This document shows positions 17,380 through 27,600 of a stretch of 61,753 nucleotides of DNA, in pieces (position 1 is the stretch's first letter; every line of letters starts with the position of its first letter). Location: the NCBI GenBank assembly GCA_903926385.1, contig CAIYIS010000001.1, positions 1 through 61,753 on the forward strand. The letters are read 5' to 3'. The notes beneath the pieces are model-generated. The model did no database searches. It was not told where the DNA came from and was given only the letters and a program-made list of their open reading frames with translations. The DNA comes from an uncultured Bacteroidota bacterium. GTDB lineage: Bacteria; Bacteroidota; Bacteroidia; 2-12-FULL-35-15. The position numbers and the translations under genes are program-made.

Positions 17380-20300
17380 TTACAACTTAAAATTGTTTAT
17401 TAATCCAAATGGATTTATCAAATTTAAGTTGAGTGTGAATCGTATTGTTTCCTGATATTTTAAATCATTTATTGTTTTATAATTAGTAAAATCCTGACAA
17501 ATTAAGAGAGGAAAATAAATTTCAAACACTTTTTTGTAGATGGATAAACAAACGCCTCCATCATACAATACTTCATCTTTTACTCGGCCATCAGCTTCGG
17601 TTGCTCCTACATCCAAATATAAGCAGAGCGGGATTTTTGCAATACCTAAAGATGATTTAAGGTTGAGGGCAATTATCCATTTTGATGTTTGCCCAAGGGC
17701 TGAATAGAATTTAAATCCACCATCTGTTTCGGTAAACTGACTGGCAAGAACACCGCTTGTTTCGCTCCTTCCAAGATAAATATTATCGTATAAATAATCC
17801 TGATATCCCCTTTGACCACTCAAACGAAAGCGAACATCTTTCAGCGATTTGTTTTCTCCGATAAATGTGCCTGCAAATAGACGGATATCAAAGCTTTTGT
17901 TCTTGTTGCTGTAATTATGAGAGTAATTAAATGTGAGCGAAATTTTTTCAAAGCCTTTGCCGGATTGAATATTTTCAATAAAACTTACGGGATTAATGAC
18001 ATCATTTTTTTCTTGTTTAAGGATGCATTCAGTATAGTCAAAGTGCATGGTATCTCTTGTATAAATAGGGGGAGTAAAGTCGTAGTTGCCACGATAAGAA
18101 TCTTCAAAAATGCTGATGTATCGCACGCGCATCGTTTCTTGTACCGCACTTCTTGCATTTTGTTTTTTGAATTCAAAAACCACCTCCGGTGCGATTTTAT
18201 TAAAGTTCATGGCAAACGGCTCGTTTGAGTAATCGTAACGTGTAGCAGTGGCACCTAACGATACTTTTTGGAAAAGATTTCCAAAAAAACCATTGGGAAA
18301 TATATTATACATCACTTTACCATATCCGGCCAAATCCTTTTGTGCAAAGCTCCACATCGGCATGAGCTGAAATTCCAGTTTTTTCTGAGGGAATAAATTA
18401 TTGTAAAAAACAATACCAGCCATACCTTTGTTGTATTCGTTCCAGCCAACAACAGGAAAATAGTACAACTGCGATTTGTCAGGATTATCAATGCTTCCGA
18501 GAAACTGAATACGGACAGGTTCGATTTTTTTGAACAAACCTCTTGTGCGTAAAGTATTGTTGTTTCTATTTATTTCGGGCATTTTCTCGTTGTAATCAAT
18601 TTTGAATTTATCCGCTTCAGCGGCCGAAATGCTCAATGTTTTTTTGCCATCAAAACCTTCAAACGCTTGTTCGCTGATTACTTTTCCATCCTTTATGCCT
18701 TGAAGAAAAAGAGGGCCTTTTATTTGTCCTGTATTTTTAACAGTTACCTTCCATGTGCCGCCATTAGCAGCGTTCAGTTGGTGAGCCGATTTAATTTTGT
18801 AATCCAGTTTGTGTGTCGAATTAATCAAATCATCAAAGAACCAACTTAAATCTTTTCCGGTTGTTTCTTCCATTACCTTGCGGAAATCTGCAGGCATTGG
18901 GTGTTTGAAGTGCCATTGTTCGAAGTAAGCTTGCATGGCTTTATCCATCAAACTATCGCCTAAGTAGGCGCGAAGATAATCGAACACAATGGCCGATTTA
19001 TAATACACATCGCAACCGTAATTGGTTTCTGTGTAATCGTAAGCAGGCAATTCTATTGGCTGATCTTCGTTTTTAACGGCTGTCATATTGTAGCCCAATT
19101 CGTATTCTGCTTTATGTTTGAATTGTTTGAGGTGAAGCAATTTTTCCAGTCGGCCTGCGCCAATGCTTTCGGCAAGGCCCATTTCAGGGTATTTGGTTTC
19201 TACGTATCGGTTTTCGTTGTAGGAGTTAATACCCTCGTCCATCCAGGCATGCATGCGTTCGTTGGAGCCCAACATTCCGTAAAACCAGTTATGACCCACC
19301 TCGTGTGTTATCACTACATCGAGTTCAAACGCATCGTGAGAAGTGCCTATTACCGTTATGTTCGGGTATTCCATTCCTCCGCCTGCGCTAATGGTACCAT
19401 CCACAGCTGTGCAATTATTGTAAGGATAGTCGCCATTCCAAAGCGAATAGTAATGAATAGCATCGTTGATGTATGCCGGAGCTTGAGTCCACAAATCGGC
19501 TTCGGCATTGGTGAAAAAGGCCCATGTGGTTACTTTGTTTCCTTTATGAGGAGTGATTACTTCGCTTTTTAATACATGATATCGCTTGTCGCAAAACCAA
19601 GCAAAATCGTGTACATTGCTTTGTTTAAAACGAAGTGTTTTAGTTGTAGAATCAGAAGGAGGGAAGTTCATATCATTTCTGTCGAATGTTATGATGGCTT
19701 GTGTTTCGGCCACTTTCGCATTGAGCCAATCCAATTCTTTTTCTCCGTCAGTTATATCGCCTGTGGCTGCCAGCACATAATTGGAGGGCACAGTAATACT
19801 CACATCGTAATTTCCGAATTCGGAATAAAACTCGCCCTGATTGAGGTAGGGCATATAATTCCATCCGTTTCGGTCGTACACTGCCGGTTTGGGATACCAC
19901 TGTGTTATCATATACGATTGCCCGATATGCCCCAGACGAGAAATTGTTGCAGATGGTATTTTAACATGAAACGGGGTGGTGATGGTAATACTGGCCCCGG
20001 GCAGCAAAGGTTCGTTGAGTTTTAGTTTGCAAATGTCCAGGCTATCTTTTACATACTCGCACAATACACGTGTGCCGTTTACTTTAAATTCAAGACTGTC
20101 GATATATCCAAACTCATCCTCTTTGGCAAAATACATCTTGGTGCTGCCATCTTCGAGCAATTGTTTGGCCAGGCAAGTGGTATTGTCTTTATACCCGTTT
20201 GGCCAAAGATGCATGTAAATAAACGAAAGTGGAGTAGGGGAGTTGTTTTTGTAAATCAGGGTTTCGAAAGCCGATAATTCATTTTTTTTATCATCCAGTT

Positions 20301-20412
20301 TTACGCTGATGGTATAATTTACTTCCTGCTGAAAATAAGCCTGAGCCGACATGATGCAGCTATAGAACAGCAACAGGAAGAGTAAACCAGATTTTTTTGA
20401 AATCATAAACAA
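17380..20412 (-). CDS. Secreted M1-family metallopeptidase with long C-terminal domain
   Basis: 1010 residues with a signal peptide (LLFLLLFYSCIMSAQ). The N-terminal 600 residues are an M1 gluzincin: exopeptidase-type GGMEYPN, zinc site HEVGHNWFYGMLGSNERMHAW, then the third ligand Glu in MDEGIN. From about residue 650 the sequence changes to alternating hydrophobic strands rich in aromatic residues. That part resembles an outer-membrane barrel and ends in NLINPFGLINNFKL. M1 enzymes cleave N-terminal amino acids; this one is probably exposed at the outer membrane (inference). First gene of the unit with lpxH. Confidence 0.87.
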   Translation of the reverse strand: MFMISKKSGLLFLLLFYSCIMSAQAYFQQEVNYTISVKLDDKKNELSAFETLIYKNNSPTPLSFIYMHLWPNGYKDNTTCLAKQLLEDGSTKMYFAKEDEFGYIDSLEFKVNGTRVLCEYVKDSLDICKLKLNEPLLPGASITITTPFHVKIPSATISRLGHIGQSYMITQWYPKPAVYDRNGWNYMPYLNQGEFYSEFGNYDVSITVPSNYVLAATGDITDGEKELDWLNAKVAETQAIITFDRNDMNFPPSDSTTKTLRFKQSNVHDFAWFCDKRYHVLKSEVITPHKGNKVTTWAFFTNAEADLWTQAPAYINDAIHYYSLWNGDYPYNNCTAVDGTISAGGGMEYPNITVIGTSHDAFELDVVITHEVGHNWFYGMLGSNERMHAWMDEGINSYNENRYVETKYPEMGLAESIGAGRLEKLLHLKQFKHKAEYELGYNMTAVKNEDQPIELPAYDYTETNYGCDVYYKSAIVFDYLRAYLGDSLMDKAMQAYFEQWHFKHPMPADFRKVMEETTGKDLSWFFDDLINSTHKLDYKIKSAHQLNAANGGTWKVTVKNTGQIKGPLFLQGIKDGKVISEQAFEGFDGKKTLSISAAEADKFKIDYNEKMPEINRNNNTLRTRGLFKKIEPVRIQFLGSIDNPDKSQLYYFPVVGWNEYNKGMAGIVFYNNLFPQKKLEFQLMPMWSFAQKDLAGYGKVMYNIFPNGFFGNLFQKVSLGATATRYDYSNEPFAMNFNKIAPEVVFEFKKQNARSAVQETMRVRYISIFEDSYRGNYDFTPPIYTRDTMHFDYTECILKQEKNDVINPVSFIENIQSGKGFEKISLTFNYSHNYSNKNKSFDIRLFAGTFIGENKSLKDVRFRLSGQRGYQDYLYDNIYLGRSETSGVLASQFTETDGGFKFYSALGQTSKWIIALNLKSSLGIAKIPLCLYLDVGATEADGRVKDEVLYDGGVCLSIYKKVFEIYFPLLICQDFTNYKTINDLKYQETIRFTLNLNLINPFGLINNFKL

Positions 20413-20554
20413 CAGTTAATAAGAAGGCAAAGGTAAATTAATTTTGAGTTGTACAGCAATACAAGCAGGTATTTGAGTGTTGAATCTTTAAATGCTTGTT
20501 TTGTTAAGAATACTATTTTCTCTTCTTTAATCAAATTTAATTTTTGTTCTTCAA

Positions 20555-20888
20555 ACACCTAATAAAATCAATACATACAAAGGAAAATTTGCTCCTTGTA
20601 TGAAAGTATTTAAAGCGATTGAATTTTTTTGTAACGAACGCAATTTGCCCAACTTTTCTTATTCCAATTTTGAAAAGTGAACACCCAACAAAATCAATGC
20701 ATACAAAGGAAATATTGCTCCTTGTATGAAAGTATTTAAAGCGATTGAATTTTTTTGTAACGAACGCAATTTGCCCAATTTTTCTTATTCCAATTTTGAA
20801 AAGTAAACACCCAACAAAATCAATACATACAAAGGAAATTTTGCTCCTTGTATGAAAGTATTTAAAGCGATTGAATTTTTTTGTAACG
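20555..20888. repeat. 126-bp direct repeat, three copies, each with a hairpin
   Basis: Copies begin at 20555, 20681 and 20807 (the third ends near 20888). The landmark CATACAAAGG occurs at 20574, 20700 and 20826, exactly 126 apart. Copies are nearly identical. Each contains an imperfect stem CATACAAAGGA / TCCTTGTATG around an A/T loop. No convincing ORF spans them. 126 is 6 x 21, the period of the arrays elsewhere. The rest of 20413-20976 has only the terminator below. Confidence 0.9.
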
Positions 20889-20910
20889 CACCGCGAGTGA
20901 TTAAAATAAT

Positions 20911-20938
20911 AAAAAGCTCCGTAAGAGCGGAGCTTTTT
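20911..20938 (-). terminator. Terminator downstream of the uncharacterised gene at 20977
   Basis: Perfect 11-bp stem AAAAAGCTCCG / CGGAGCTTTTT with loop TAAGAG. T-rich on both strands, so it may also close transcripts from the left. Confidence 0.85.
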
Positions 20939-20976
20939 ATTGTGTAATCAACAGATTCGGGCGCTTGGCTGAATCG

Positions 20977-21909
20977 TTACACCGGAATCATGCGTATGGT
21001 AACTGCATACACAATTTGGCCGGGTACAAAGGTAACCACTGTGGTATCGTCAGTATAACCGGTTTTGCTGGTTTTTAAAGTAGCCAAATCGGCAACAGAT
21101 GTTTTAATCTGAGTTACACCGGCAGCGTTCGAAAGGAGTGTAGTATTGCCTTCTTCAAAAAACGTGGAAGCTTCGTCAATAGGGGCATTGGTTACATTAT
21201 TAATAATTTCGAGATTGATGGTAATGGTTTCGCTGTTTTCGTAAACCACTCCCCAAGGGCGGCATTTGTCGCGTTTGGTGGGCGCAGGAAGTTCGTTATA
21301 GAAGGTTTCGGTTTCGTCCCACACTTTTAAAATTACCTTATCGGCTTCGGGGCGAAGGTTGGTACGCACCAGTACATCGGCTTTCCAGGCAGCTGTTTTA
21401 ACGTTCTGATCGTTGTTTGCGCTCGTGAAAGCGGTTAGCACAGTGCTTACTTCGGCAGCTGTCGGATTGCTCATGGCAGCGCCTCCGGCCGTTACTCGTG
21501 CTGCATCTCCATCCACAATTCTATTGCCCCAAAGTATAATTTCTTCCTCTGTACCCAAGGCTGGCAGGGCATCGCTTCCGGCATCGAGGTAATAAAAATT
21601 GCGGTCGCCAGCCGGATACACACCTCTTTCTACTCCAAAATTAAACACCATAATGAAATGTCGGATAAACATCGAACAGTTGTTACGAGTGGTTTCTACA
21701 AGTATAGTAGCGTTTGTTTTGGCGGCTTCGCTGAGCTGGATATCATCATTGGCATCTTTCCAGTCGGTAAAAATGGACAGTAATCTTACTTTGGTGCTCG
21801 GTGTTATCGTAATTTCGGCAGGTAACACTATAGCTAGTTCGTTTTTTGCTTTGTTAATAGCAATGGTGCGCTCTTCATCTGTGCGCGGCAGTCGTCTGGT
21901 AGTACTCAT
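20977..21909 (-). CDS. Uncharacterised Bacteroidota protein, paralogue A
   Basis: 310 residues, no signal peptide or membrane helix. N-terminal helical part (1-170) with ITPSTKVRLLSIFTDWKDAN, then VWDETETFYNELP near residue 210. The C-terminus (about 225-310) is beta-rich, with NAPIDEAST, LSNAAGVTQIKTSVADL and TVVTFVPGQIVYAVTIRM, and reads like a carboxypeptidase-regulatory or Ig-like fold. The protein at 41349 shares the 'LTAFLTSW' and 'DETET' segments in the same order, so I treat them as distant paralogues. Each lies downstream of a 21/42-bp array and upstream of a compact terminator. Function unknown. Confidence 0.75.
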   Translation of the reverse strand: MSTTRRLPRTDEERTIAINKAKNELAIVLPAEITITPSTKVRLLSIFTDWKDANDDIQLSEAAKTNATILVETTRNNCSMFIRHFIMVFNFGVERGVYPAGDRNFYYLDAGSDALPALGTEEEIILWGNRIVDGDAARVTAGGAAMSNPTAAEVSTVLTAFTSANNDQNVKTAAWKADVLVRTNLRPEADKVILKVWDETETFYNELPAPTKRDKCRPWGVVYENSETITINLEIINNVTNAPIDEASTFFEEGNTTLLSNAAGVTQIKTSVADLATLKTSKTGYTDDTTVVTFVPGQIVYAVTIRMIPV

Positions 21910-22090
21910 TTGTTTTAAATTTTAATTGTTTTTTATTGAATTATTATTGTTGTTCTAAAAATGTAATCTGATAAAAAGATGTTGTCCTGTGTTCTTCTTC
22001 GTTTTCTTCAAAAAATAGCCAAAAGGTTGAATGTTAGGTCTGCGTAACTGCATTCTGTTGGCCAAATGCAAAACCGCAGACCCGGCAAGT

Positions 22091-22300
22091 GTCATTTTGT
22101 TTGCAAAACGTCATCTGCCATATCTGTCAACAGTCATTTTGTTTGCAAAACGTCATCTGTTATATCCGGCAACCGTCATTTTGTTTGCAAAACGTCATCT
22201 GTTATATCCGGCAACTGCCATTTTGTTTACAAAACGTCATCTGCCATTTCTGTCAACTGCCATTTTGTTTACACAATGCCATCTGTTAGTTCTGGCAAAC
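22091..22300. repeat. 42-bp tandem array, 5 units
   Basis: Units start at 22091, 22133, 22175, 22217 and 22259. The core is GTCATTTTGTTTGCAAAAC followed by GTCATCTGTTATATCC. A degenerate sixth unit may precede at 22049-22090. All three plus frames are open (14-residue repeats such as CKTSSVISGN), which is a product of the period, so I do not call a gene. It lies about 180 bases upstream of paralogue A. The remaining parts of 21910-22571 show nothing else. Confidence 0.9.
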
Positions 22301-22571
22301 GGGGTTTGTGTGATTATATCAAATCGTTTTTTTCTGAATAATAGTTTTTGAAAATTCAAAGAGCGACAGAAATACGATGCATAAAAAGTATTTCTGACAC
22401 AAAGATGAGTGAAAGATAAATGCGATTTGAACTCGTTATTTCAAATAGCCTGATTTGGATTTGAAACTACCGAATTTGTATGTGAAGTAAAAATGAAAGG
22501 ACGAAAGGTTGAGCCTTTTTCCTTTAAATGAGTAACCGAATTTTAATCAAATTTACTCCATAGCACCGAAC

Positions 22572-22705
22572 AGATTCCTCACTTCGTTCGGAATGACAGT
22601 CCATACAAGGGAGAAACAGAGGAGAGAGGAAAACCGCTTTGCAGTTTTCCTCTCTCCTCCTATAAAGCAATATCAGCTTGTCATTCCGAACGAAGTGAGG
22701 AATCT
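22572..22705. repeat. Nested palindromic element
   Basis: Outer arms of 27 bp (22572-22598 and 22679-22705) are perfect inverted copies containing CCTCACTTCGTTCGGAATG. Inside lies a second perfect 16-bp hairpin (22619-22634 / 22644-22659, arm GAGGAGAGAGGAAAAC). It is non-coding. Its structure suggests a mobile palindromic repeat or a cruciform-forming element. Confidence 0.85.
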
Positions 22706-22772
22706 AAATTTAAACAATGTTTAAAAAAATCTACTCGAATGCATGATGTAGATTGAATAAATTACATAAGAA

Positions 22773-23058
22773 ACATTAAATAGATTAAGGTTTTTTAAAC
22801 ATGATTTTGAATTTTAATTTGCCTTAAACAGGTCGCCCTTACAGGGCTTATGGTGGTAAAGCTTTATTTACTACAAACAAGACGCTCCTAACGGAGCTTA
22901 ATTTTTGCCCCATTGGGGCAACCTGTTTGTAGAAATTTTTAAGAGCAATTAAATTAAGCCCTGTAAGGGCGGCCTGTTCTTTTAGCAATTAGAATCAAAA
23001 TTTTTAATAACGATGTGTACTAAAAATAAAAACTGAATAACCTTAATCTATTTAATGT
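22773..23058. repeat. MITE-like element with 20-bp terminal inverted repeats
   Basis: Perfect 20-bp arms at 22773-22792 (ACATTAAATAGATTAAGGTT) and 23039-23058. Inside is another inverted pair of 24 bp with one mismatch (22827-22850 / 22955-22978, core CGCCCTTACAGGGCTTA). Between them sit small hairpins GCTCCTAACGGAGC and GCCCCATTGGGGC. There is no ORF. The size (286 bp) and nested arms fit a non-autonomous transposable element or a long structured RNA. 23059-23348 holds nothing further I can name. Confidence 0.7.
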
Positions 23059-23348
23059 CTAATGAAAAAAAGGATTTTTGTTCTCGGGGTTAGCGTTAGT
23101 ATAAAGCTATATGCATTGATGTGTTTCTTATGAAGAGTAACATCCTGTTTTTTCATAACTCCAATCGTACATCATTTTTAATCTTAACCAATCATCATTA
23201 TCAGCGTACTCTATTTTAAAACACAACAAAAATACGGAAGAAGTAAAAAAAGAAAACTTAACAAGTGAGCAAAACAATTCCGCCAGCTGCCGGGAGCAGT
23301 TGCCGTGATACGCCTGTAAAGCCCAAAAGCAGGGACTTTGCGCTACAA

Positions 23349-23687
23349 TTAAATTTCAGAACAATTCATGGCCTGATGAAAGGCTGCATAGTTTTGCTCG
23401 GCAATACACAGAAGCATTTTGTTGTTCATCATTACCTGACCATTGGCTTCGTCTAGCCCTGTAACATGTACAAGGTTTACAAAACTGCTGCGATGCGAAC
23501 GAAACAACTCGGGCGGATTGCCCATGCTTGCTAAAAACTCGGTCATGCCGATGTGTACTTTCAATGTTCGATTGTCGGTTAAATGCAGTACAATATAATT
23601 GCCTTCTGCTTTTCCACAAACGATACCTTCTGAGTTAAAGTAGTAACAAATGTTACTCACTTTAATAAAGTGGGAATTTTTTTTCAT
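23349..23687 (-). CDS. Stand-alone LytTR DNA-binding protein
   Basis: 112 residues from the ATG at 23687; a longer frame to 23843 would add a hydrophobic segment that overlaps the divergent gene, so the short form is preferred. Almost the whole protein is a LytTR domain: ICYYFNSEGIVCGKAEGNYIVLHL, then the recognition strands FRSHRSSFVNLVHVTGLD. There is no receiver domain. Single-domain LytTR proteins bind direct repeats as transcription factors. Its start is 88 bases from that of the divergent small basic protein. Confidence 0.75.
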   Translation of the reverse strand: MKKNSHFIKVSNICYYFNSEGIVCGKAEGNYIVLHLTDNRTLKVHIGMTEFLASMGNPPELFRSHRSSFVNLVHVTGLDEANGQVMMNNKMLLCIAEQNYAAFHQAMNCSEI

Positions 23688-23775
23688 TTGATATTTTGTT
23701 AAAAAGTTATTTGATGCTAAAATTAAATAATTTTTTATTTTCGTGAACTGATTTACCCAAAAAAATATTTCAACA

Positions 23776-24192
23776 ATGGCAAAAAAAATAAGTACAACCC
23801 AAAAAACAAAGAAGGAAATTTCGTTCACAAAAGGCGAATGCAAGTTTTTAAAGGAATTCGCTGATATCTTGCTCGTGAGATATCCAAAGATTAAGAAGAA
23901 GTTGAAAAATGTAAAAGCTCATGAAAAAAAAATGTTGGAAGAACATTCAAAAAAATTAGAGGTAGTTATTGAACTAATGCATAAAGATCCGCAATCTTTT
24001 TTCGTTGATCTAAAAAAAGAAAATCTTGCTGTTTACCTTGATTTCTTTCTCGCAATGTTCTTTGAGACTGAACTCAAAAATACGAGAATGAGAAAACCTA
24101 TTTTGCAAAAATTTAGTGACAGAGCCCTGCCGTTTCTACCTCCTCAGCAAGTTTTGCCCACCAAAACTCCCCGCAAAAAAAAGAGCAAGTAA
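23776..24192 (+). CDS. Small basic protein of unknown function
   Basis: 138 residues, rich in lysine at both ends (N-terminus KKISTTQKTKKEI, C-terminus KTPRKKKSK). The middle is predicted helical: LKEFADILLVRYPKIKKKLKNV, then LEVVIELMHKDP and a hydrophobic AVYLDFFLAMFF. I recognise no domain. The charged tails would allow nucleic-acid binding, but that is only a guess. It is divergent from the LytTR gene. Confidence 0.55.
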   Translation: MAKKISTTQKTKKEISFTKGECKFLKEFADILLVRYPKIKKKLKNVKAHEKKMLEEHSKKLEVVIELMHKDPQSFFVDLKKENLAVYLDFFLAMFFETELKNTRMRKPILQKFSDRALPFLPPQQVLPTKTPRKKKSK

Positions 24193-24475
24193 CCAAAAGG
24201 CGCATTAAATAAGGCTTTTTTGTCAACAAGCAACTTTTGGCGTGTTCAACTGATGTTGAACTGATGTTGTATTGTTCAATCATAACTAACGTTTGCGCCT
24301 GTTTTAAAAAAAGCGAAATAAAAAATAATAAAAATACAAACCTCCACAGCTACCTTACAGCCTTCCGCAGCTTATTATTCAACATACACTAAAACCATAT
24401 AGCCACCTGCCCTGTCGTGGTTCATACTACATATTATTCATCATCAAAACGACAATCAGCCTAAATTAGTCGCTC

Positions 24476-24483
24476 TACCTTTG
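24476..24483 (+). promoter_or_regulatory. -7 box for the giant surface protein
   Basis: TACCTTTG followed by TGCCC fits TAnnTTTG and would give a leader of about 160 bases. The remaining 24193-24648 gap is gene-free; it contains a doubled TTGAACTGATGTTG near 24250. Confidence 0.45.
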
Positions 24484-24648
24484 TGCCCGTAAAACCAGCA
24501 GAAGGGATTTAGCCATACCGAAATTTGATATATCGTTTCCTATCCAACCGATGATATAAATAAGATTTCACGTTTAGCGTATCTAAATCCTGTTATTGAA
24601 TACAAACCCATTTATTGTATTGAGTACATTAACTAAAAAATAGAAACC

Positions 24649-27600
24649 ATGCTTAAAAAAATCATTACCACAGCAGTCTTTCTGCTCGCGACCATAATGT
24701 ATGTCGCCTCGCAGAACATTACTAACTACACGTTCGCGGCTACCAGCGGAACGTTTACAGTACTTACAGGAGGCACATCTCCTTCTCTTTCATCGGGCAC
24801 AGCAGACGAAGGTTACTTCAATGCTATTCCTCTTGGATTCAATTTTTATTACATGGGCACCAGCTACAATTCGGTGTCGGCAAGTACCAACGGATGGCTC
24901 ACCTTAGGTGCAAACATCACAACGGCTACTCCCGTTAATGCATTGTCGAGCGGAGGCGCTCCAAGGCCCATCATTGCTCCTCTGTGGGACGACCTGAATT
25001 TGCAAACTGCTGCCAACATGTCCTACTCAACCACAGGAACAGCGGGAAACAGAGTGTTTACAATTCAGTTTTTGAGTAATAAATGGTTACACACAGCTGC
25101 CGGATACACCATTTCGTTTCAGGTGAAACTGTACGAAGCAAACGGAAAAATAGAGTTTGTTTACCGCCCCGAATCTGGTTCGGTAGTATCTGCTTCTGCC
25201 TCTATAGGCATAGCAGCCACCTCCACAGGTTCTGGAAATTTTTTATCCCTCAATAATTCCGGCACCAATCCTTCTGCCAGTTCTTCTAACGAAACTACCA
25301 GCATCAACAATAAACCAAGCAGTGGTCAAACATATAGTTTTACTCCTGTTGCGCCCATAGCGCCTTCTTCATTAACTTATACAGGTGTATTTGATAATCA
25401 GATGACATTAAATTGGGCAGATAATTCGGGCAACGAAATAGGTTTTGTGATTTACAATTCTACCGATGGAGTAAATTACACATTGGTAACTCAAACTGCT
25501 ACTAACGCTACCAGTGCTACCATTACGGGCTTAAGCGGAAGCACCACTTATTTCTGGAAAATTTATACGTACACTGAAGGTGGCTCCAGTGCAGCGCTTA
25601 CCGGTAGTCAGGCCACACTCTGCACGCCCGGAGCAGCTCCGGTGGTTACCAGTCCCGTTAATTATTGTCAGAATGCAACAGCAACTCAGCTAACTGCCAC
25701 CGGTACCGGATTGGTGTGGGGCGGAGTTTCCGGCTCGGTAGGTGGCACAGCCTTTTTCTCAACCAATGTTTCTGTAGATAATTCCGAAAACAGCAAAAAG
25801 ACTTACTTTACCACCACACAAGCCAACGAACAAATCACTACCATAGACTATACCATTCCTGCCGCACAAAGCGTTAATGGGTTGGTTTTGTCTATTTTCG
25901 ATGCCAACAATACCATTGTAGCTACCTCTTCCACTATCACCACCACCACCGCAGTTGGGTCGGCTCTTAAAATTACTAATTTATTTTATTCCACCCTTGC
26001 CTCTGCAGGCACTTACAGTATTGGTGTTTCATCAGGATCGGGACATATAGGCTATGACAATCCTTCTTTTCCTATTATCGAATCTACCGGTGCCATATAC
26101 ATAGGCAGTGTTTCTTCATTGGGCTATCGTTGTTTTAATAACATACAGTTTAAAACAGCCACCAGTTCTGTAGCTCCTGTTCCTTCTACTGCTGTTGCAG
26201 GTTCTTCCACTTATCTGGTAAGTCAAACCGTTGCCGGCTGTGTAAGCACTCAGGCCACCATCACCGTTAATATTACCACACCAGCCGTTTCTCAAATACC
26301 TACTAATAGTTTGGTAGCCAATTTCACTTTTAATGGCAATGCCAATGATGTATCGGGAAATAACAATAACGGTTTGCTGCAATTAGCGCCTGCCCTTGTT
26401 GCCGACCGTTTCGGAAACGCCAACAGTGCCTACACTTTGAATGGTAGCACTCAGTATATGACCACTACCATGCAATATACCAATCCTGCCGATTTCACCC
26501 TTTCCATTTGGTTTAAAACCAATACCACTTCAGGTGGAAAATTAATTGGTTTTGGTAGTTCTCAAATTGCTCAAAGCAATACTTACAATCGTCATATATA
26601 TATGAACAATGGCGGTCAAATTTACTTCGGTGTTTTTCCGGCTGCCTGGAAAACGATTAATTCCACAGCATCTTATAACGATAATAACTGGCACCACGCC
26701 ACAGCCACTCTCTCTTCTGTAAGTGGAATGGCGCTTTATATGGACGGAAGTCTTGTGGCTACCGACCCTACTGTAACCACCTGCGAGGCCACTACCGGTT
26801 TTTGGCGAGTTGGTTTCGATAATTTAAACAGCTGGCCTTCTCGCCCAAACAGTACTTACTTTAGAGGGGCGGTAGATGATATTTTGATTTATCAACGGGC
26901 ACTTACTTCTCCCGAAGTGGCTACTGTATTTACTTCTCCCGATGGAGCAGGCAATAACAGCCCTGTGTGTGCAGGTGCTTCAATCAATCTGTCGGCTACC
27001 ACATTGGCTGGTGCTACTTATGCATGGGTTGGTCCTAATAGTTTTACATCTTCTGCTCAAAATCCTTCATTTGCTTACTCAGCAGGCGCTGCCGGATTAT
27101 ACACACTGCAAGTTACTCAGGCCGGATGCACTGCTACAAGCTTCACCAATGTAGTTGCTGCAACTACCTCAGGTTTATGGACAGGTTCGCAAAGCACCAA
27201 CTGGTCGGTGGCTGGCAACTGGTGTAGCGGTGTGGTTCCTACTGCCACCACCAATGTGGTTATTCCTTCAACAGCCACCAATATGCCTGTTATCAGTAGT
27301 AGTGTATCGTGCAATAATATTACTGTTAATTCGGGTGCTACACTTACCACTACTTTGGCCGGAACGCTTAATATTGCCGGAGCGTTAACTAATAACGGAA
27401 CCATGAATAATAATGGTACCACTGTGTTTAACGGCACATCAGGTCAACAAAATTTTTCAGGCGTTTCTACTTTTTATAATCTTACTTTAAATAATACCAA
27501 TGGCTTGTTATTACCTGCTGCCATTGTGGTTGCTAATAATCTTACCCTTACTGCCGGCATTCTCAATGCCAATAATTTTCAAATTTCGGTAGGAGGTAAT

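Noticed and set aside
19114-20025. Two plus-strand ORFs of about 150 residues
   Set aside because: Antisense shadows of the M1 peptidase gene.
22031-22351. 106-residue ORF of FAKRHLLYPAT-type repeats
   Set aside because: All three plus frames are open across the 42-bp array; no evidence favours translation.
23688-23843. N-terminal membrane extension of the LytTR protein
   Set aside because: It would overlap the start of the divergent gene at 23776, and the LytTR domain is complete from the ATG at 23687.
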